NCBI GenBank assembly: GCA_016213935.1
Contig: JACQZG010000015.1
Location: 19,537-83,536 of the forward strand
Origin: Nitrospirota bacterium
GTDB taxonomy: Bacteria; Nitrospirota; Thermodesulfovibrionia; UBA6902
Reading direction: 5' to 3'
Length of the DNA stretch: 64,000 nt
A program made the translations under genes and the position numbers. The notes below the pieces were generated by a model. It saw only the letters and a program-made list of their open reading frames with translations. It had not been told where the DNA came from and did no database searches. Below are positions 62,461 through 64,000 of the stretch, in pieces. The stretch's first letter is position 1; each line of letters opens with the position of its first letter.

Positions 62461-62633
62461 GCTTCCGAGAGGAGAGTGTGGGGTGTGTAAATAGAAGTTG
62501 TTTAATAAAATTAATTCAGACACTTCTTGAAAGAGCAAAATTAAAGACCTGACCCTAATTGTATTGCTGTGCCATCTTCATCCTCACCTTCACCCCCATG
62601 CCCATAAGCGGGATGTGAACCGTTGTCATTCTG

Positions 62634-62661
62634 AGCCCCCTTCGGGGGTGAAGAATCTTTC
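62634..62661. repeat. GTCATTCTGAG-type short repeat
   Basis: GTCATTCTGAGCCCC-CTTC-GGGGGTGAAGAATC: short hairpin with a CTTC loop, of a kind common between genes in many environmental bacteria. A single copy here. Confidence 0.6.
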
Positions 62662-62934
62662 TTCTTTTGCCCTTCAGGAGGGAGTTACTTTCCCGCTGTT
62701 ATGATTAAAACGGCTATAAATTACGACCGTTCGTATCTCATGGATATTACATAGCAAATACGAATAAATCCAGATAATTCATTAACTGAAAAGGCTGGTT
62801 TTTTGCTTGATTTATTAATCATTAATATTTATCATGATTTATGATTGAGGAAATACGAGTGGTAACATACATTAATTGTTAGCCAAAAGAATAGACGAAG
62901 TTGAAGCGATTTCGGAACTAGGGAGGTATAGTTT

Positions 62935-63630
62935 ATGGCAGACAATGGTGATCCACAGATTGGCACCACCAAGAAGATCACCTGCAATCAATGCAAGTAT
63001 GCCACTCACCACACTCTGAAGGCGCTTCACACCCAGTTGTATACAGAGGAGGATTTCGAGGGTGATGTCGGCTATTGGGCGGAGACAAAGTATCTCTTCT
63101 GGGTCTGTGCCGGATGCGATACTGCCGTTCTCGAGGAACAGATAACGGATATCGTAAACGTCGACCAGCATGGCGAACACATAGTAGATGTGCGTTTTTC
63201 TCCTAAGCGTAGCGCTTACGACCTGACAGAGAAGTCTTTCAAAAGTCTGCCCAGGAAGTTGAAGCAGGTATACCGCGAGAGCATTCAAGCATTCAACAAC
63301 CAACTTTATACTCTCACGGCCGCGGGCTTGCGCGGTCTTATCGAGGGCATCTGTGCTGACAAGAATATCTCGGGGTCGAACCTGAAGAAGCGTATCGATG
63401 GTCTTACTGCGCACCTTCCAAAGAACATTGTAGAGAACCTCCACGGCTTTCGCTTCATGGGCAACGATGCGGTGCATGAATTAACAACACCCTCACGGCA
63501 TGATCTCCAGGTAGCAATTGAGGTCATCGAGGACCTGCTCAATTACTTGTACGAGTTGAACTACAAAGCTTCCCGTCTGAAGAAACATTTGAGGGTAGAA
63601 CACCAACCAGGCGAGCAAGAGGCTGGCTAA
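62935..63630 (+). CDS. DUF4145 domain protein
   Basis: 231 residues. An N-terminal zinc-ribbon-like pair CNQC (about 19-22) and CAGC (about 58-61) is followed by a helical DUF4145 domain: TAAGLRGLIEGICADKNI, NLKKRIDGL and GFRFMGNDAVHELTTPSRHDLQVAIEVIEDLLNYLYEL with the conserved G-N-D-A-V-H. DUF4145 proteins occur with restriction, defence and integron cassette genes; molecular function unknown. SD AGGGAGG is 6-8 nt upstream. Codon use and placement directly before an attC-like site suggest a mobile cassette. Confidence 0.85.
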   Translation: MADNGDPQIGTTKKITCNQCKYATHHTLKALHTQLYTEEDFEGDVGYWAETKYLFWVCAGCDTAVLEEQITDIVNVDQHGEHIVDVRFSPKRSAYDLTEKSFKSLPRKLKQVYRESIQAFNNQLYTLTAAGLRGLIEGICADKNISGSNLKKRIDGLTAHLPKNIVENLHGFRFMGNDAVHELTTPSRHDLQVAIEVIEDLLNYLYELNYKASRLKKHLRVEHQPGEQEAG

Positions 63631-63746
63631 CCAGGCGTTGTAGCTGACCGATCACGCTTGCAAAAGGGCTACCGTTCAATGGGCAGAGGCGAGTTCGAGT
63701 TCCAAGGCGCCCGCAAGCGCGCCGGCAGCTAAACGCTACGTCAGGC
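63625..63746. mobile_element. Putative integron attC site (cassette recombination site)
   Basis: It starts at the DUF4145 stop. Outer boxes GGCTAAC (63625-63631, one mismatch to RYYYAAC) and GTCAGGC (63740-63746, one mismatch to GTTRRRY). Inner arms GCGTT-G-TAGCTG-A-CCG (63635-63650) and CGGCAGCTAAACGC (63723-63736) pair fully except for two extra bases (G63640, A63647) on the 5' arm, which is the extrahelical-base pattern of attC. CGCTTGC (63655-63661) pairs with GCAAGCG (63713-63719) further in. Length about 122 nt is within the attC range. No integrase is in the window. Confidence 0.6.
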
Positions 63747-63913
63747 TTGCAAACATGCAATTGTAGTTTCCTCAGGCTCGTTAGCTTAATAGTGTAGCAA
63801 GGTATTGCTTCTTGTACGGCGGCTTCTGTACCGCATAGTGCATAACATGTTACAAATTCAAGAGAGAGTAGAACAAGTTAAAAACTGGCTTTTTCTACAG
63901 ACTCTTGTTCTGA

Positions 63914-63946
63914 TTGACAAGCGTAACTCCATGGGTTACACTGTAA
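63914..63946 (+). promoter_or_regulatory. Promoter and palindromic operator of a HigB-type gene
   Basis: -35 TTGACA (63914-63919), 17-nt spacer, -10 TACACT (63937-63942). The perfect palindrome TTACACTGTAA (63936-63946) covers the -10, and GTAAC...GTTAC arms flank CCATGG upstream. The -10 ends 6 nt before GTG 63949. Confidence 0.7.
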
Positions 63947-63948
63947 TT

Positions 63949-64000
63949 GTGATTAAGAGCTTTGAACATAAAGGTCTGGAGAACTATTTCTACAATGGAA
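63949..64000 (+). CDS. higB: HigB-like toxin, N-terminal fragment (cut by window end)
   Basis: Seventeen codons from GTG 63949 are in the window: VIKSFEHKGLENYFYNG. I/V-K-S-F-x-H/D-K-G-L-x-x-[FY]-F is the standard start of HigB/RelE-type plasmid maintenance killer proteins, whose mRNA-cleaving toxin gene precedes the higA antitoxin. The promoter with operator directly upstream fits. In-frame ATGs at 63847 and 63931 would place the start upstream of or inside the promoter and are rejected. Identity rests on a short fragment. Confidence 0.6.
   Translation, partial: MIKSFEHKGLENYFYNG

Larger units (their letters stand above)
62370..62934. other. Gene-free region with repeats before the putative cassette
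   Basis: 565 nt with no supported gene. It contains a degenerate family A repeat split by a family C palindrome (62388-62460), a GTCATTCTGAG-type repeat (62634-62661) and an A+T-rich stretch (62700-62880). GTTAGCC at 62878-62884 could be a cassette boundary (see attC site). Confidence 0.6.

Noticed and set aside
63847..63948. Longer start for the HigB-like ORF
   Set aside because: ATG 63847 and ATG 63931 would lie upstream of or within a strong promoter; the family start matches GTG 63949.

Overview
The window reads as a diderm (LPS-bearing) bacterium with roughly half G+C. The lineage is probably Nitrospirota/Thermodesulfovibrionia or a deltaproteobacterial relative. That is inferred from the gene mix (ADP-heptose transferases, LL-diaminopimelate aminotransferase, pyruvoyl arginine decarboxylase with agmatinase, a cytochrome c/ferredoxin/NrfD membrane module) and from abundant short palindromic repeats; no marker gene settles it.

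Layout. Bases 1-3317 hold housekeeping genes on the + strand: the argS 3' end, a small membrane protein, tgt and a TIGR01777-type epimerase. A sugar epimerase at 3338-4312 (-) is followed by a + strand run at 4409-17675 of LPS core/outer-core assembly genes: four GT9 heptosyltransferases, four GT4 transferases, a polysaccharide deacetylase, methyltransferases and one decayed methyltransferase. It converges with a very long - strand run, 49996 down to 17717 (33 genes). The run starts with a winged-helix regulator and a NusG/RfaH/UpxY-type antiterminator. Then come a pseudaminic-acid-type nonulosonate pathway (PseB, PseC, PseF, PseI, PseG and a PseH-like GNAT) with unusual extra enzymes (class III aminotransferase, B12-binding radical SAM protein, Gfo/Idh oxidoreductase, formyltransferase, PIG-L deacetylase, TylF-like methyltransferase, WbqC), two poorly known GT-B-like proteins, a Wzx flippase, acyltransferases, a CDP-6-deoxyhexose branch (RfbF, RfbG, RfbC-like protein, SDR) and three glycosyltransferases. 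The initiating phosphosugar transferase (WbaP type) is at 51722-53143 (-), separated from the operon by a lone + strand AAA ATPase.

Bases 53233-59639 hold pdaD-speB, hisH, folK, dapL, a ParD/ParE-like toxin-antitoxin pair, a TauE/SafE permease and a small GGQ release-factor-like protein. Bases 59832-62314 hold a tetrahaem cytochrome, a Tat-exported ferredoxin and an NrfD-type quinone protein, in the gene order of DsrJ-O-P, ended by a strong terminator. The right edge looks like integron cassette material: a DUF4145 gene followed by an attC-like site with extrahelical bases, then the promoter and first codons of a HigB-type toxin.

Most notable patterns: (1) short palindromic repeats sit in frame inside argS, tgt, the TIGR01777 gene, hisH and the TauE gene, and four of them are read in the same phase, giving P-L-x-[K/R]-G; (2) repeats are nested inside other repeats; (3) seven genes have a -10-like hexamer 6-8 nt before the start codon with no Shine-Dalgarno sequence, which suggests leaderless mRNAs; (4) a putative attC/cassette lies at the right end; (5) an antiterminator-led polysaccharide operon of about 31 kb encodes what may be an N-formylated pseudaminic acid derivative. 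No tRNA, rRNA, CRISPR array, Wzy polymerase, O-antigen ligase or integrase was seen.
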